In this document: in pieces, positions 19,094 through 28,410 of the stretch
How the letters are laid out: every line of letters starts with the position of its first letter
Position numbering within the stretch: position 1 is the stretch's first letter
Origin: Methylocystis sp. IM3
Lineage (GTDB): Bacteria > Pseudomonadota > Alphaproteobacteria > Rhizobiales > Beijerinckiaceae
Reading direction: 5' to 3'
Assembly: GCF_038070105.1 (NCBI RefSeq)
Contig: NZ_JBBPBZ010000002.1
Location: 3,516,501-3,580,500 of the forward strand
Length of the DNA: 64,000 nt
Notes under the pieces: generated by a model
The model's input: the letters and a program-made list of their open reading frames with translations, nothing else
What the model was told of the DNA's origin: nothing
The model's database searches: none
Translations under genes and position numbers: made by a program

Positions 19094-19115
19094 TTAAGTC
19101 CACATTAAGTATAAT
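19094..19115 (+). promoter_or_regulatory. CtrA-type box TTAA-N7-TTAA adjoining a TATAAT -10 element
   Basis: TTAA (19094-19097), seven bases, TTAA (19105-19108) is an exact match to the alphaproteobacterial CtrA consensus. The flanks form an 11-base direct repeat (CATTAAGTC/CATTAAGTA). TATAAT follows at 19110-19115, about 65 bases upstream of the outer-membrane protein start. The expected -35 position has no good match, which suits a regulated promoter. The box abuts the -10, so repression is as likely as activation. Confidence 0.5.
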
Positions 19116-19179
19116 CGCTCACTCTTCCTTCATCGTCGCCCCCGCCGCCGCGCGGGTCGGCGTCAGCAAGGAAGAGACC

Positions 19180-20097
19180 ATGTTCCCCCAGTTCCCGCGC
19201 GCCCGCGCGGCGTTCCTCGCCGCCCTCCTCAGCGTCTCCGCGCAGACGGCCCGAGCCGCCGATCTCTTCGACCTCCCCGAGGCGCCGGAGCTGCCGGAAG
19301 GCCCTGTCGAATGGGGGTCGAACTGGTATCTGCGCGGCGATGTGGGTTTTCAGGAGGTGCGCCTTCCGGCCCTCTCGGGCGCGTTCCAGGCCCTCGGCCG
19401 TCAGGACATCATTTCGGGTGGCCTCGGCGGCGGCTATCAGTTCAATGACTGGCTGCGCGCCGACGTCACCATCGACCGCAGCGTTTTCCGCAAGACGCGC
19501 ATGACGGGCCAGTTCTGGTGCCCCACCGAGTTGCGCGGCCTCGTCGACCAGGCCACAGGTTTCAATGTTGGCATTTATGCCGACCCGAACAGTATTTGTT
19601 CGCAATACAGCTCCGCATCCCTGAACCGCACAAGCGTGCTCGCCAACGCCTATTTCGACATCGCCCATGTCTGGGGCTTCACGCCCTACATCGGCGCGGG
19701 CGTGGGCATGACCTATAATTCCGGCTCGTCGAGCGTGGCCTATCTGCGCAATAGCGACAGCGGGCTATGGGCGCCCAATCTGACGCTGCCCGAAGGACAG
19801 GTTCCTCTGTGGATTTACGCCGACGGCGCGCCCTTCCCGATCCAGCTCCCCTTCGCCCAGACCAACTGGAACTTCACGCAGACCAAAAGCTCCTGGCAGT
19901 TCGCCTGGAATCTCATGGCGGGCGTCAGCTATGACCTTTCCCGGAATTTCAAGGTCGACGTCGGCTATCGCTATCTGAACGCGGGGAAATATACGGGTCT
20001 TCCGGCCTATGCCGCCAATGGCGTCTATATCGCGCCGCAAACCAGGGACATCACGTCCCACGAGCTGCGCGTCGGCTTTCGCATAACGACGAACTGA
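19180..20097 (+). CDS. Outer-membrane beta-barrel protein (Omp25/OmpA-like porin family)
   Basis: 305 residues. A cleavable signal peptide is visible at 1-26, with likely cleavage ARA|ADLFD. The mature part has alternating amphipathic strands rich in Tyr, Trp and Phe: WGSNWYLRGDVGFQ, YFDIAHVWGFTPYIGAGVGMTY, WQFAWNLMAGVSYDLSRNFKVDVGYRYL, and the terminal strand HELRVGFRITTN. This is the 8-stranded surface-barrel family common in Hyphomicrobiales. It is probably structural or an adhesin rather than a diffusion porin. The ribosome site is AAGGAAGAG, about five bases before the ATG. It stands alone, with a putative CtrA-linked promoter. Confidence 0.88.
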   Translation: MFPQFPRARAAFLAALLSVSAQTARAADLFDLPEAPELPEGPVEWGSNWYLRGDVGFQEVRLPALSGAFQALGRQDIISGGLGGGYQFNDWLRADVTIDRSVFRKTRMTGQFWCPTELRGLVDQATGFNVGIYADPNSICSQYSSASLNRTSVLANAYFDIAHVWGFTPYIGAGVGMTYNSGSSSVAYLRNSDSGLWAPNLTLPEGQVPLWIYADGAPFPIQLPFAQTNWNFTQTKSSWQFAWNLMAGVSYDLSRNFKVDVGYRYLNAGKYTGLPAYAANGVYIAPQTRDITSHELRVGFRITTN

Positions 20098-20150
20098 GGC
20101 CAAAGGGCCTCGCGCGCCCCTGTTTATTTGTCCAAGGGGGTGTTAGGAAG

Positions 20151-20212
20151 CCCGCGCTTTCCCTTTTCGGCCGCCCGGCCCTTCACGGCGCGGCTTCCAG
20201 CGCGGGTTTTTT
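20151..20212 (+). terminator. Terminator-like structure directly before the adenosine kinase start
   Basis: CCCGCGCT (20151-20158) pairs with AGCGCGGG (20199-20206), followed by TTTTTT (20207-20212); the kinase ATG is at 20216, three bases later. The 40-base interior contains further GC-rich pairing (GGCCG-CCC-GGCC). It may terminate the upstream omp transcript, or act as an attenuator for the kinase, whose start has no Shine-Dalgarno sequence in the T-run. Confidence 0.55.
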
Positions 20213-20215
20213 CTC

Positions 20216-21217
20216 ATGTCAGCTTCCCTCGACGTTCTGGGCATCGGCAACGCGATCGTCGACACGATTTCTCGCGCCGAGGACGACGTTCTCGTCTCGG
20301 CCGGCCTCGTCAAGGGCTCCATGGCGCTCGTGGACGAGGCGCGCGCCGACCAGCTCTATGAGCTGATGGGACCGACCACCGTGATTTCGGGCGGCTCGGC
20401 CGCCAATACGATGGCCGGCGTCGCGAGCCTCGGCGGCCGCGTGGGCTTCGTCGGCAAGGTCAAGGAAGACGCGGCGGGCCGCGAATTCACCCATGACATT
20501 CGCAAGGCGGGCGTCGCCTTCGACACGCCGCCCGCGACGGACGGCGCGGCCACGGCCCGCTGCCTGATCTTCGTCACGCCGGATGGCCAGCGCACCATGA
20601 ACACTTTCCTCGGCGCCTGTCAGGCGCTGGGGCCGGCGGACATCGACGAGAAGGCGGTCGCCTCGGCGAGCGTTCTCTACATGGAGGGCTATCTCTGGGA
20701 TCCGCCGGGCGCCAAGGAGGCCTTTCTGCGCGCCGCCAAGGTCTCGCGCGCCAACGGCCGCAAGGTGGCGTTGACCCTCTCCGACAGCTTCTGCGTCGGC
20801 CGCTATCGTGGAGAATTCCTCTCGCTCATTCGCGACCGCGTGGTGGATATTCTCTTCGCCAACGAGAGCGAATTGCACGCGCTCTATGAGACGGCCGATT
20901 TCGACACGGCGATCGCGGCGCTGCGCGCCGAGACCGGCCTCATCGGCGTCGTCACGCGCTCGGAAAAGGGCTGCGTGGTCGCCACGGGCGACAGCCTGAT
21001 CGCGGCGCCGGCCTTCCCGGTCGACGAGGTCGTCGACACGACCGGCGCGGGCGATCTCTTCGCGGCGGGCTTCCTCACCGGCTACGCCAGGGGCCTGCCG
21101 CATGAGAAGAGCGCGGCGCTCGGCGCCCTCGCCGCCGCCGAAATCATCTCTCACGTCGGCGCGCGGCCGCAGAAAAATCTGCTCCAGCTCGCCCGCGACA
21201 ACGGCGTTCTCGCCTGA
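20216..21217 (+). CDS. Adenosine kinase (PfkB/ribokinase family)
   Basis: 333 residues. PfkB signatures: an N-terminal glycine motif VISGGSAANTMAGVASLGG, the lid/FVGKVKEDAAG region, and the C-terminal DTTGAGDLFAAGFLTGYARG with the catalytic aspartate and anion hole. The closest named relatives I recall in alphaproteobacteria are adenosine kinases, which phosphorylate adenosine to AMP in purine salvage. Sequence alone cannot rule out another nucleoside or sugar. The start ATG follows a T-run and lacks an obvious ribosome site. The FKBP gene follows 19 bases later. Confidence 0.88.
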   Translation: MSASLDVLGIGNAIVDTISRAEDDVLVSAGLVKGSMALVDEARADQLYELMGPTTVISGGSAANTMAGVASLGGRVGFVGKVKEDAAGREFTHDIRKAGVAFDTPPATDGAATARCLIFVTPDGQRTMNTFLGACQALGPADIDEKAVASASVLYMEGYLWDPPGAKEAFLRAAKVSRANGRKVALTLSDSFCVGRYRGEFLSLIRDRVVDILFANESELHALYETADFDTAIAALRAETGLIGVVTRSEKGCVVATGDSLIAAPAFPVDEVVDTTGAGDLFAAGFLTGYARGLPHEKSAALGALAAAEIISHVGARPQKNLLQLARDNGVLA

Positions 21218-21236
21218 TTTTACCGGGAGGAAGAAA

Positions 21237-21677
21237 ATGCGCATGGTCACGAAGACGTTCGCCGCCGCTCTCATCGCCGCCGCGGGCCTCGCCCTCGCGC
21301 CGGCCAGCCTGCGCGCCGAGCCGGAGACGACGCTCACCGCCGACGGCCTGAAATATATCGACGTGAAGCCCGGAACGGGCGCTTCGCCGAAGGTCGGCCA
21401 GACCGTCGTCGTGCACTATACCGGCTGGCTCTATGTGAACGGCGCCAAGGGCAAGAAATTCGACAGCTCGCGCGATCGCGGCGAGCCCTTCGACTTCCCG
21501 CTCGGCATGGGCCAGGTGATCAAGGGCTGGGACGAGGGCGTCGAGACGATGAAAGTGGGCGGCAAGCGCACGCTCATCATTCCCCCCGAACTCGGCTATG
21601 GCGCGCGCGCCATGGGCAACGCCATCCCCGCCAACAGCTGGCTGATCTTCGACGTCGAACTGCTCGGCGTGAAGTAA
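21237..21677 (+). CDS. FKBP-type peptidyl-prolyl cis-trans isomerase, periplasmic
   Basis: 146 residues from ATG 21237 with GGGAGG six bases upstream. A signal peptide of about 27 residues (hydrophobic AAALIAAAGLALAPA, then LRAEPE) directs it to the periplasm. The rest is one FKBP domain containing VVVHYTGWLY, FDSSRDRGEPFDFPLGMGQVIKGWDEG and LIIPPELGYG, with the standard active-site aromatic residues. Assists folding of exported proteins. Probably co-transcribed with the kinase upstream. Confidence 0.93.
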   Translation: MRMVTKTFAAALIAAAGLALAPASLRAEPETTLTADGLKYIDVKPGTGASPKVGQTVVVHYTGWLYVNGAKGKKFDSSRDRGEPFDFPLGMGQVIKGWDEGVETMKVGGKRTLIIPPELGYGARAMGNAIPANSWLIFDVELLGVK

Positions 21678-21707
21678 ACAACCGCACAAACGCCGATCGC
21701 GAGCGCT

Positions 21708-21738
21708 CCCTCCCCCGTGCGGGGAGGGCCGGGGTGGG
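21708..21738. repeat. REP-like palindromic element
   Basis: CCCTCCCC - CGTGC - GGGGAGGG (21708-21728), followed by a GGGGTGGGGG tract. Elements of this look (C-rich arm, short loop, G-rich arm, then GGGGTGGGG) are dispersed between genes in many Hyphomicrobiales genomes. Only one copy was seen in this window. Confidence 0.6.
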
Positions 21739-21780
21739 GGAAGGCTGCATCGGCGGCGCCGAAGGCAAGGGAGACCCGCC

Positions 21781-22998
21781 ATGACTCCGATCTGGGCGCA
21801 GGCCGCGCTGGTGTTCGGGCTCGCGCTCCTCGCGGGCCTCGCGGCGCATCGGTTCCGCCTCTCGACCGCGCTGGTCGAGATCGTCGTCGGCCTCTCGGCG
21901 CGCGCCGTTCTGGGCCTCGTCGGCTATGAGGGCGTCTTCGCCGTTCAGGAGCCCTGGGTGAAGACCCTGGCCGGAATCGGCGCCATTCTCCTGACCTTCC
22001 TGGCCGGGGCGGAACTCGATCCCGTCGTCTTCCGGCGCCAGTGGAAGGAGGCGGCCGCCATCGGCGCCGCGAGCTTCCTCGTCCCTTCCGTCGCCTGCTG
22101 GGCGGCGGCGCATTATCTGCTCGGCTGGGAGTCGCCGCCCGCGCTCCTCGCCGGCATCGCGCTCGCCGCCACCTCCGTCGCCGTCGTCTATACGGTGATG
22201 ATGGAATATGGCTTCAACCGCACGGATTATGGCAAGACGATCCTCGCCGCCTGCTTCATCACCGATCTCGGCACGGTGGTGACGCTCGGCCTCGTCTTCG
22301 CGCCTTTCACCTGGAAGACGCTGCTCTTCGCCGCCGCCCTCGCGGGGGCCTTCGTTACTCTGCCGAAACTCGCGCCTGTCGCCTTCGCCCGCTTCGGCGG
22401 AAGACCTTCCGAATTCGAGGCGAAATTCCTGCTCTTCACGTTGATGGGCCTGGGGGCGCTCGCGACTTGGGCGGGGAGCGAGGCGGTGCTGCCCGCCTAT
22501 CTCATCGGCATGGCGCTGGCGGGGAGCGTCGGCCGGGACAGCGCCCTCATCCGGCGCCTGCGCAGCATCACGATCGGCCTGCTGACGCCCTTCTATTTCA
22601 TCCGCGCGGGCTATTTCGTCTCGGCGCCGGCGGTGCTCGCGGCGCCGCTCGGCGTGCTGGTCCTTCTCGCCGTCGAGATGGCCGCCAAGATCGCGAGCGT
22701 CTACCCCGTGGCGCGCCGCTTCGACGCCCCGCACAGGGACGCCATGTATACGACGCTACTGATGGCCTCGGGCCTGACCTTCGGCACCATTTCCGCGCTC
22801 TTCGGCCTCTCCAACGGGATCATCGACCAGGGGCAATATTCGACGCTCGTCGCCGCCATCATCGGCACGGCGGTGATCCCGACGCTCATCGCCAACCGCT
22901 ATTTCCTGCCGCGCCATCTGCTGCCGCCGGACGAAAGCGGTCCGACGCGGGAAGAGCAGGTGGAGAAGGCGCTCGAAACCTCCGACGTGCGGTCTTGA
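21781..22998 (+). CDS. Kef-type cation:proton antiporter (CPA2)
   Basis: 405 residues, almost entirely hydrophobic with about 12 membrane segments. CPA2 features include LLTFLAGAELDP near residue 75, ILAACFITDLGTVVTLGLVF with the paired polar/acidic site in the ion-binding helix, and LTPFYFIRAGYFVSAPAV. There is no C-terminal TrkA-N domain: the protein ends after the last helix with a short acidic tail, so it is the compact Na+(K+)/H+ exchanger form. It acts in the inner membrane for pH or cation homeostasis. Convergent with the DHA2 gene. Confidence 0.9.
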   Translation: MTPIWAQAALVFGLALLAGLAAHRFRLSTALVEIVVGLSARAVLGLVGYEGVFAVQEPWVKTLAGIGAILLTFLAGAELDPVVFRRQWKEAAAIGAASFLVPSVACWAAAHYLLGWESPPALLAGIALAATSVAVVYTVMMEYGFNRTDYGKTILAACFITDLGTVVTLGLVFAPFTWKTLLFAAALAGAFVTLPKLAPVAFARFGGRPSEFEAKFLLFTLMGLGALATWAGSEAVLPAYLIGMALAGSVGRDSALIRRLRSITIGLLTPFYFIRAGYFVSAPAVLAAPLGVLVLLAVEMAAKIASVYPVARRFDAPHRDAMYTTLLMASGLTFGTISALFGLSNGIIDQGQYSTLVAAIIGTAVIPTLIANRYFLPRHLLPPDESGPTREEQVEKALETSDVRS

Positions 22999-23010
22999 GG
23001 CCGCGCGTCC

Positions 23011-24600
23011 TCACGGCTGCTCCATCAGCTCCTCGGCCTCGAGCTCGACGAGCGTCGATTCCGCTTCCGGCTTGGCGAGCCGCGCCGGACGGGCGAGCCA
23101 GATGATCCCCGCAAGGAAGACGAAGACGAGGGCCCCGAAATAAAAGGCGTCGTCGAGGGCGAGCAGCAGCGACTGCTGGCGCATCAGACGTGAGACCTGG
23201 AGCCTCGAGACGGCCTCGCTCATGCCGAGACCTTGCAGCTTGTCCATCAGCGCGCCGAGCACGTCGAGCGAGGGGAAGCGGCGCCCGCCCAACTGGTCCG
23301 CCATGCCGAGCTGATGAAAGGGCGCGCGGCGGAACTGCACCACCGCCTGCGAGGTGATGCCATAGGCGCCGAAGGCCGTGCGCAGCATGGCAAGCTCCTC
23401 CGCCGCGCGAATGAGCTTGCCTCCCGCAAGGCCCTGCACGGCGATCGCGGCCGGGGGCGCGAAGAAGGTCGCGAGGAAGAAGCCGAAAAAGAGCATTGGC
23501 GGCGTGATCTGGTCGAAGGAGGCGACCTTGTCATATTCGCCGAGCCAGGTCAGCGTCACGGCGAAGCCGATGAAATTGAGGCTTGCGAGATAGCGCAGCT
23601 CGATGTGCCTGGTGAGCACATGCACGACCGAGACGAGCGGCGCCGCGAAGACCGCCATGACGAGATAGACGAGCCCCGCGAGCGAGGAGGTGTAGCCGAG
23701 CAGCGTCTGCAATTGGCCGATGAAGACCGACAGCGTGCCCTGAATGACGAGAAAGCCCGCGACCGAGCAGAAGGTCGCGATCGCGTAATTGCGGTGACGG
23801 AAGAGCCTGACGTCGAGCGCGGGATTGCGCTCGCCGAGCTCCCACAGGATGAAGGCCGGGAAGGCGACGATCACGACGACGAGGAGGCCGCCCAGAATCG
23901 GCGAGCCGAACCAGTCGAAATCATTGCCCTGATTGAGGATGGTCTGCACGCCGACGAGCGTGACCGCGATGAGCAGGAAGCCCACCGTATCGAAGCGCAC
24001 GATCTTGCGCCGGAAGGGGCGCCCGTAAAGCAGCGCGACGACGACTCCGGCGATGGGCAGACCGAGAATGATGTTCGAGTAGAACAGCATCCGCCAGTCG
24101 AGATATTCCGCCCAGAAGCCGCCCATGAAGACGCCGAGCGTGAAGGGCGCCATGCTGAGCACGGCCCACCAGGCGACGCCATAGACGCGATGTTTGTCGG
24201 GAAGCTCGGTGAGCATGAGCGCCTGGCCGAGGGGCAGGATGACGCCGCCGGCCAGTCCGAGCAGAAAACGCATGGGCACGAAGACCCAGATGGTGTCGCT
24301 CGTGGCGCAGGCGAAGGAGAAGACCGCATAGGCGACAAAGGCCCAGCAATAGACCCGATAGTCGCCGAAGCGCCCGGCGAACCAGCGCGACAGCGGCAGG
24401 CCGAGAACGATGCCCATCATGTGGTCGGTCGTTCCCCAGGTGCCGAAGCTCGGGTTCACGCCCTGAAGGCTCCCGGCCGCATAGGGCACGAGCACGGTGT
24501 AGCCCGGCACATTGGAGAGGGCGATGACATTGCCGACGGCGAGGGCGATGTTGAACAGAAGGAAGCGCCAGCCCGTCAGCCGGTCGTCGAGTTCGGGCAT
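23011..24600 (-). CDS. MFS transporter, DHA2 (EmrB/QacA-like) family
   Basis: 529 residues with about 14 hydrophobic segments, the DHA2 plan. Signatures include GIVLGLPLSRWFAGRFGDYRVY (motif A region) and MRFLLGLAGGVILPLGQALMLTELP (motif B/C region). A large C-terminal soluble loop before the last helix (about residues 430-480) contains RLQVSRLMRQQSLLLALDD, as in EmrB. EmrB pumps usually pair with an EmrA membrane-fusion gene; none is adjacent here. GGAGG lies nine bases before the ATG. Substrate unknown; drug or organic-compound efflux is the family expectation. Confidence 0.9.
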   Translation of the reverse strand: MPELDDRLTGWRFLLFNIALAVGNVIALSNVPGYTVLVPYAAGSLQGVNPSFGTWGTTDHMMGIVLGLPLSRWFAGRFGDYRVYCWAFVAYAVFSFACATSDTIWVFVPMRFLLGLAGGVILPLGQALMLTELPDKHRVYGVAWWAVLSMAPFTLGVFMGGFWAEYLDWRMLFYSNIILGLPIAGVVVALLYGRPFRRKIVRFDTVGFLLIAVTLVGVQTILNQGNDFDWFGSPILGGLLVVVIVAFPAFILWELGERNPALDVRLFRHRNYAIATFCSVAGFLVIQGTLSVFIGQLQTLLGYTSSLAGLVYLVMAVFAAPLVSVVHVLTRHIELRYLASLNFIGFAVTLTWLGEYDKVASFDQITPPMLFFGFFLATFFAPPAAIAVQGLAGGKLIRAAEELAMLRTAFGAYGITSQAVVQFRRAPFHQLGMADQLGGRRFPSLDVLGALMDKLQGLGMSEAVSRLQVSRLMRQQSLLLALDDAFYFGALVFVFLAGIIWLARPARLAKPEAESTLVELEAEELMEQP

Positions 24601-24915
24601 CAGCGGCGCCTCCCGGGCCGGGCCGCGACCAAATGGCGTGTTGATTCACTCAGGTTCGTCACGACAGACTCCGGACGTTGCTCGTCAAACAGGAGTCATC
24701 GGCCCCGCGGGCGGTTACAAGGCGAACCCCATCGCCTGCGGCGAGTTTAGCGCGCGAATCCCGGGGGCTGTCAACCGCGGCCTTTTACCTTCGAAGAGGC
24801 TTTTTACCTGACTGGCGCCGTGGAAGGGGCTTTCCCGAAGGCGTCGCGCAGGCCATCATCCTCTCTGCAAGGGCGCGTCGCGGCGCCGCAAAAAGCGCAG
24901 GGTCGACGGTTCCTC
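24601..24915. other. 315-base intergenic region between divergent DHA2 and glgB genes
   Basis: It must hold promoters for both directions. A minus-strand TTGACG occurs at 24689-24684, but no -10 element fits at 16-18 bases. I see no convincing operator, hairpin with T-run or open frame with coding character. Confidence 0.4.
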
Positions 24916-27120
24916 ATGACGGCAAAGAACGGGCGGGCGGAAACGAGCGACATCGACGCGATCGTCGCGGCCCGCCATGGCGATCCCTTCGCCGTGCTCG
25001 GCCTTCACGAGACGCCCGCTGGCTTCGTCATCCGCGCCTTCGTTCCCGGCGCGCAAAGCCTCGTCGCAGAGACGCCGGACGGGCGCGAGATCGCCACGCT
25101 CGCGCGCATTCATGAGGCGGGCGTCTTCGAGGGGCTGACGCCGCTCGAGGCGCGCGCGCCTTATATGCTCGCCGCAGAGAATGAGGCGGGCGCCTGGCGC
25201 TTTCTCGATCCTTACGCCTTCCCGCCCGTTCTCGGGCCCATGGACGACCATCTTCTGGTCGCCGGCGAGCATCGGAAGCTCTATGAGCGGCTCGGCGCGC
25301 AGGTCCTTGTGCACGAGGGCGTCGAGGGGACCCATTTCGCCGTCTGGGCGCCCAACGCCCGGCGCGTCTCGGTCGTCGGTGACTTCAACCAGTGGGACGG
25401 GCGCCGCGCGCAGATGCGCAAGCGCGTCGACAGCGGCGTGTGGGAAATCTTCCTCCCCGGCGTCGGACCCGGCGCGGCGTATAAATATGAAATCCTCGGG
25501 CGAGACGGGGCGCTGCTGCCGCTCAAGGCCGATCCGCTCGGCTTCGAGGCGGAGCTGCGGCCCTCCACCGCCTCGGTCGTGGCCTCGAATGCGCCTTACG
25601 AGTGGGGCGACGCGGACCATATGCGCGCGCGCGCTGAGCGCGATCCGCGCCGCGCGCCCATGTCGATCTACGAAGTTCATCTCGCGTCCTGGCGCAAGGC
25701 CGAGGGCTGGCGCTTCCTCACCTATGACGAGCTCGCCGATCAGCTCGTGCCTTATGTGGCCGACATGGGCTTCACTCATATCGAGCTTTTGCCCGTGAGC
25801 GAGCATCCGCTCGACGCTTCCTGGGGCTATCAGCCGATCGGGCTTTATGCGCCGACGCGCCGCCACGGCGACGCGGCAGGCTTCCGGCGCTTCGTCGACC
25901 GCGCCCACCGGGCCGGGCTATCGGTTATTCTCGACTGGGTGCCGGCGCATTTCCCGACCGACGAACATGGTCTCGCGCGCTTCGATGGCGGCCCGCTCTA
26001 CGAACACCCCGATCCGCGCCGCGGCTTTCATCCCGACTGGAGCACGGCGATCTACGACTACGGGCGCCGCGAGGTCGCGAACTTCCTGATCGCCAATGCG
26101 CTTTACTGGCTCGACCGCTTCCACATCGACGGGCTGCGCGTCGACGCCGTCGCCTCCATGCTCTATCTCGATTATTCGCGGAAAGCGGGCGAATGGGCGC
26201 CCAACCCCGACGGCTCCAACGACAATCGCGACGCCATGGGCTTTCTTCGAAGGTTCAACGAGCTCGTTTATGGTCTTCACCCCGGTGTCGTGACGATTGC
26301 GGAAGAATCCACGGCCTGGGCCGGGGTCACGCTGCCGACCTCCTCGGGCGGCCTCGGCTTCGGCTTCAAATGGAACATGGGCTGGATGAACGACACGCTG
26401 CGCTACATGTCGTCCGATCCCGTCTATCGCAAATGGCGCCACAATGAGCTGACCTTCGGCCTGCTCTACGCCTTCGCGGAGAATTTCGTGCTGCCGCTCT
26501 CCCATGACGAAGTCGTGCACGGCAAGGGCTCGATCGTGAGCAAGATGCCCGGCGACGACTGGCGGCGTTTCGCGGGCGCGCGCGCCTATTACGGCTTCAT
26601 GTGGGGGCATCCCGGCAAGAAGCTTCTGTTCATGGGCCAGGAGTTCGGCCAGACGCGGGAATGGGATTACGCCGCGCAACTGGACTGGGGCCTGCTCGAA
26701 CATGCGCCGCACAGGGGCTTGCAGGCTTATGTGCGCGACCTCAATCGCCTCTATCGCAGCCGCGCCGCGCTCCATGCGCGCGATTGCGAGAGCGAGGGCT
26801 TCCAGTGGGTCGTGGTGGACGACGCCGACAATTCGGTTTTCGCCTTTCTGCGCTTTGGCGAGGATCGCGCGCGGCCGATCCTCGTCGTCTCCAACTTCAC
26901 GCCCGTGCCGCGCCCCGCCTATCGGCTCGGCCTGCCTGGCGCCGGGCGGTGGCGGGAAATCCTCAACTCCGATGCTGTGGTCTACGGCGGCTCGGGCGTC
27001 GGCAATCTCGGCGGGATCGAGGCGCGCGCCGAGGGCTTCGCGGGCTTTCCGGCCTGCGCCGATCTGACGATTCCGCCCCTCGCCACATTGTTCTTCGAAC
27101 CCGACGATGGTCTCTCATGA
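24916..27120 (+). CDS. glgB: 1,4-alpha-glucan branching enzyme
   Basis: 734 residues from ATG 24916 (MTAKNGRAET); an earlier in-frame start at 24820 would add a non-homologous tail. Two N-terminal beta domains come first, the second with GTHFAVWAPNARRVSVVGDFNQWDG (CBM48). The GH13 barrel follows, with ELLPVSEHPLDASWGYQ, the nucleophile in DGLRVDAVASMLYLDY, the acid in TIAEESTAW and LSHDEVVHGKGS. It introduces alpha-1,6 branches into glycogen. It is the first gene of glgB-glgC-glgA-(glgX-malQ), with glgC 27 bases downstream. Confidence 0.97.
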   Translation: MTAKNGRAETSDIDAIVAARHGDPFAVLGLHETPAGFVIRAFVPGAQSLVAETPDGREIATLARIHEAGVFEGLTPLEARAPYMLAAENEAGAWRFLDPYAFPPVLGPMDDHLLVAGEHRKLYERLGAQVLVHEGVEGTHFAVWAPNARRVSVVGDFNQWDGRRAQMRKRVDSGVWEIFLPGVGPGAAYKYEILGRDGALLPLKADPLGFEAELRPSTASVVASNAPYEWGDADHMRARAERDPRRAPMSIYEVHLASWRKAEGWRFLTYDELADQLVPYVADMGFTHIELLPVSEHPLDASWGYQPIGLYAPTRRHGDAAGFRRFVDRAHRAGLSVILDWVPAHFPTDEHGLARFDGGPLYEHPDPRRGFHPDWSTAIYDYGRREVANFLIANALYWLDRFHIDGLRVDAVASMLYLDYSRKAGEWAPNPDGSNDNRDAMGFLRRFNELVYGLHPGVVTIAEESTAWAGVTLPTSSGGLGFGFKWNMGWMNDTLRYMSSDPVYRKWRHNELTFGLLYAFAENFVLPLSHDEVVHGKGSIVSKMPGDDWRRFAGARAYYGFMWGHPGKKLLFMGQEFGQTREWDYAAQLDWGLLEHAPHRGLQAYVRDLNRLYRSRAALHARDCESEGFQWVVVDDADNSVFAFLRFGEDRARPILVVSNFTPVPRPAYRLGLPGAGRWREILNSDAVVYGGSGVGNLGGIEARAEGFAGFPACADLTIPPLATLFFEPDDGLS

Positions 27121-27147
27121 CGCTCTTGATCGAACAGGACGGATCTC

Positions 27148-28410
27148 ATGGCCGCCTATGACAATGCGCCGCTCGCGCGCTACGCCATGGCCTATGTGCT
27201 CGCGGGCGGCCGCGGCTCGCGGCTGATGGAACTGACGGACCGGCGCGCCAAGCCCGCCGTCTATTTTGGCGGCAAGTCCCGCATCATCGACTTCGCGCTC
27301 TCGAACGCGCTCAATTCCGGCATCCGCCGCATTTGCGTCGCGACGCAATACAAGGCGCACAGCCTCATTCGCCATTTGCAGCGCGGCTGGAGCTTCTTTC
27401 GCACCGAGCGCAACGAAAGCTTCGACATTCTCCCCGCGAGCCAGCGCGTCTCCGAGGATCACTGGTATCTCGGCACGGCCGACGCGGTTTTCCAAAATCT
27501 CGACATCGTCGAGAGCTACGACCCGAGATACATCGTGCTGCTCGCCGGCGATCACATCTACAAGATGGATTACGAACACATGCTGCAACAGCATGTGGAG
27601 CAGGGCGCCGATGTGACGGTCGGCTGCCTCGAAGTGCCGCGCAGCGAAGCGTCGGGCTTCGGGGTCATGCGTGTCGATCACGGCGACCGCATCGTCGAGT
27701 TTCACGAAAAACCGGTCGATCCGCCGGCCATGCCCGGCCATCCCGACCGCTCGCTCGTGAGCATGGGCATCTATGTCTTCGAGGCGAAATTTCTCTACGA
27801 CCAATTGCGCCGCGACGCGGAGGACGCCAGTTCGACGCATGACTTCGGCAAGGACATCATCCCCTATATCGTGAAGCACGGCAAAGCGGTCGCGCATCAC
27901 TTCTCGCGCTCCTGCGTGCGCGCGGCGAGCGAGCAGCACGCCTATTGGCGCGACGTCGGCACCGTCGACGCCTATTGGGCGGCGAATATCGATCTGACCG
28001 ATTTCACGCCGCAGCTCGATCTCTATGACCGCAATTGGCCGATCTGGACCTATGCGGAAATCACGCCGCCCGCGAAATTCGTGCACGATCAGGTGGGCCG
28101 GCGCGGACAGGCTTTGTCTTCGCTCGTCTCGGGGGGCTGCATCGTCTCGGGCTCCACGCTGCGCCGCTCGCTTCTCTTTACGGGCGTCAGGGTCAATTCC
28201 TACGCCACGGTCGAGAACGCCGTGATCCTTCCTTATGTCGACATCGGCCGCTCGTCGCGGCTCGCCAATGTCGTCGTGGATCGCGGCGTGCGCATTCCGC
28301 AAGGACTGGTCGTCGGCGAAGACCCCGACTTCGACGCGAAGCGGTTCCGTCGCACCGAACAGGGCGTCTGTCTCATCACCCAGCCGATGATCGACAGGCT
28401 CGCGACATGA
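27148..28410 (+). CDS. glgC: Glucose-1-phosphate adenylyltransferase (ADP-glucose pyrophosphorylase)
   Basis: 420 residues. The nucleotidyltransferase domain has [39 protein letters not shown] split across the N-terminal motif, the catalytic DHIYKMDY, and FHEKPVDPP with the sugar-phosphate-binding lysine. A C-terminal left-handed beta-helix ([26 protein letters not shown]) follows. It makes ADP-glucose, the committed step of glycogen synthesis, and is normally allosterically controlled by glycolytic intermediates. It overlaps glgA by ATGA. Confidence 0.97.
   Translation: MAAYDNAPLARYAMAYVLAGGRGSRLMELTDRRAKPAVYFGGKSRIIDFALSNALNSGIRRICVATQYKAHSLIRHLQRGWSFFRTERNESFDILPASQRVSEDHWYLGTADAVFQNLDIVESYDPRYIVLLAGDHIYKMDYEHMLQQHVEQGADVTVGCLEVPRSEASGFGVMRVDHGDRIVEFHEKPVDPPAMPGHPDRSLVSMGIYVFEAKFLYDQLRRDAEDASSTHDFGKDIIPYIVKHGKAVAHHFSRSCVRAASEQHAYWRDVGTVDAYWAANIDLTDFTPQLDLYDRNWPIWTYAEITPPAKFVHDQVGRRGQALSSLVSGGCIVSGSTLRRSLLFTGVRVNSYATVENAVILPYVDIGRSSRLANVVVDRGVRIPQGLVVGEDPDFDAKRFRRTEQGVCLITQPMIDRLAT

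Noticed and set aside
24601..24915. A riboswitch or regulatory RNA upstream of glgB
   Set aside because: No conserved hairpin set, T-run or recognisable aptamer motif is visible in the 315 bases.
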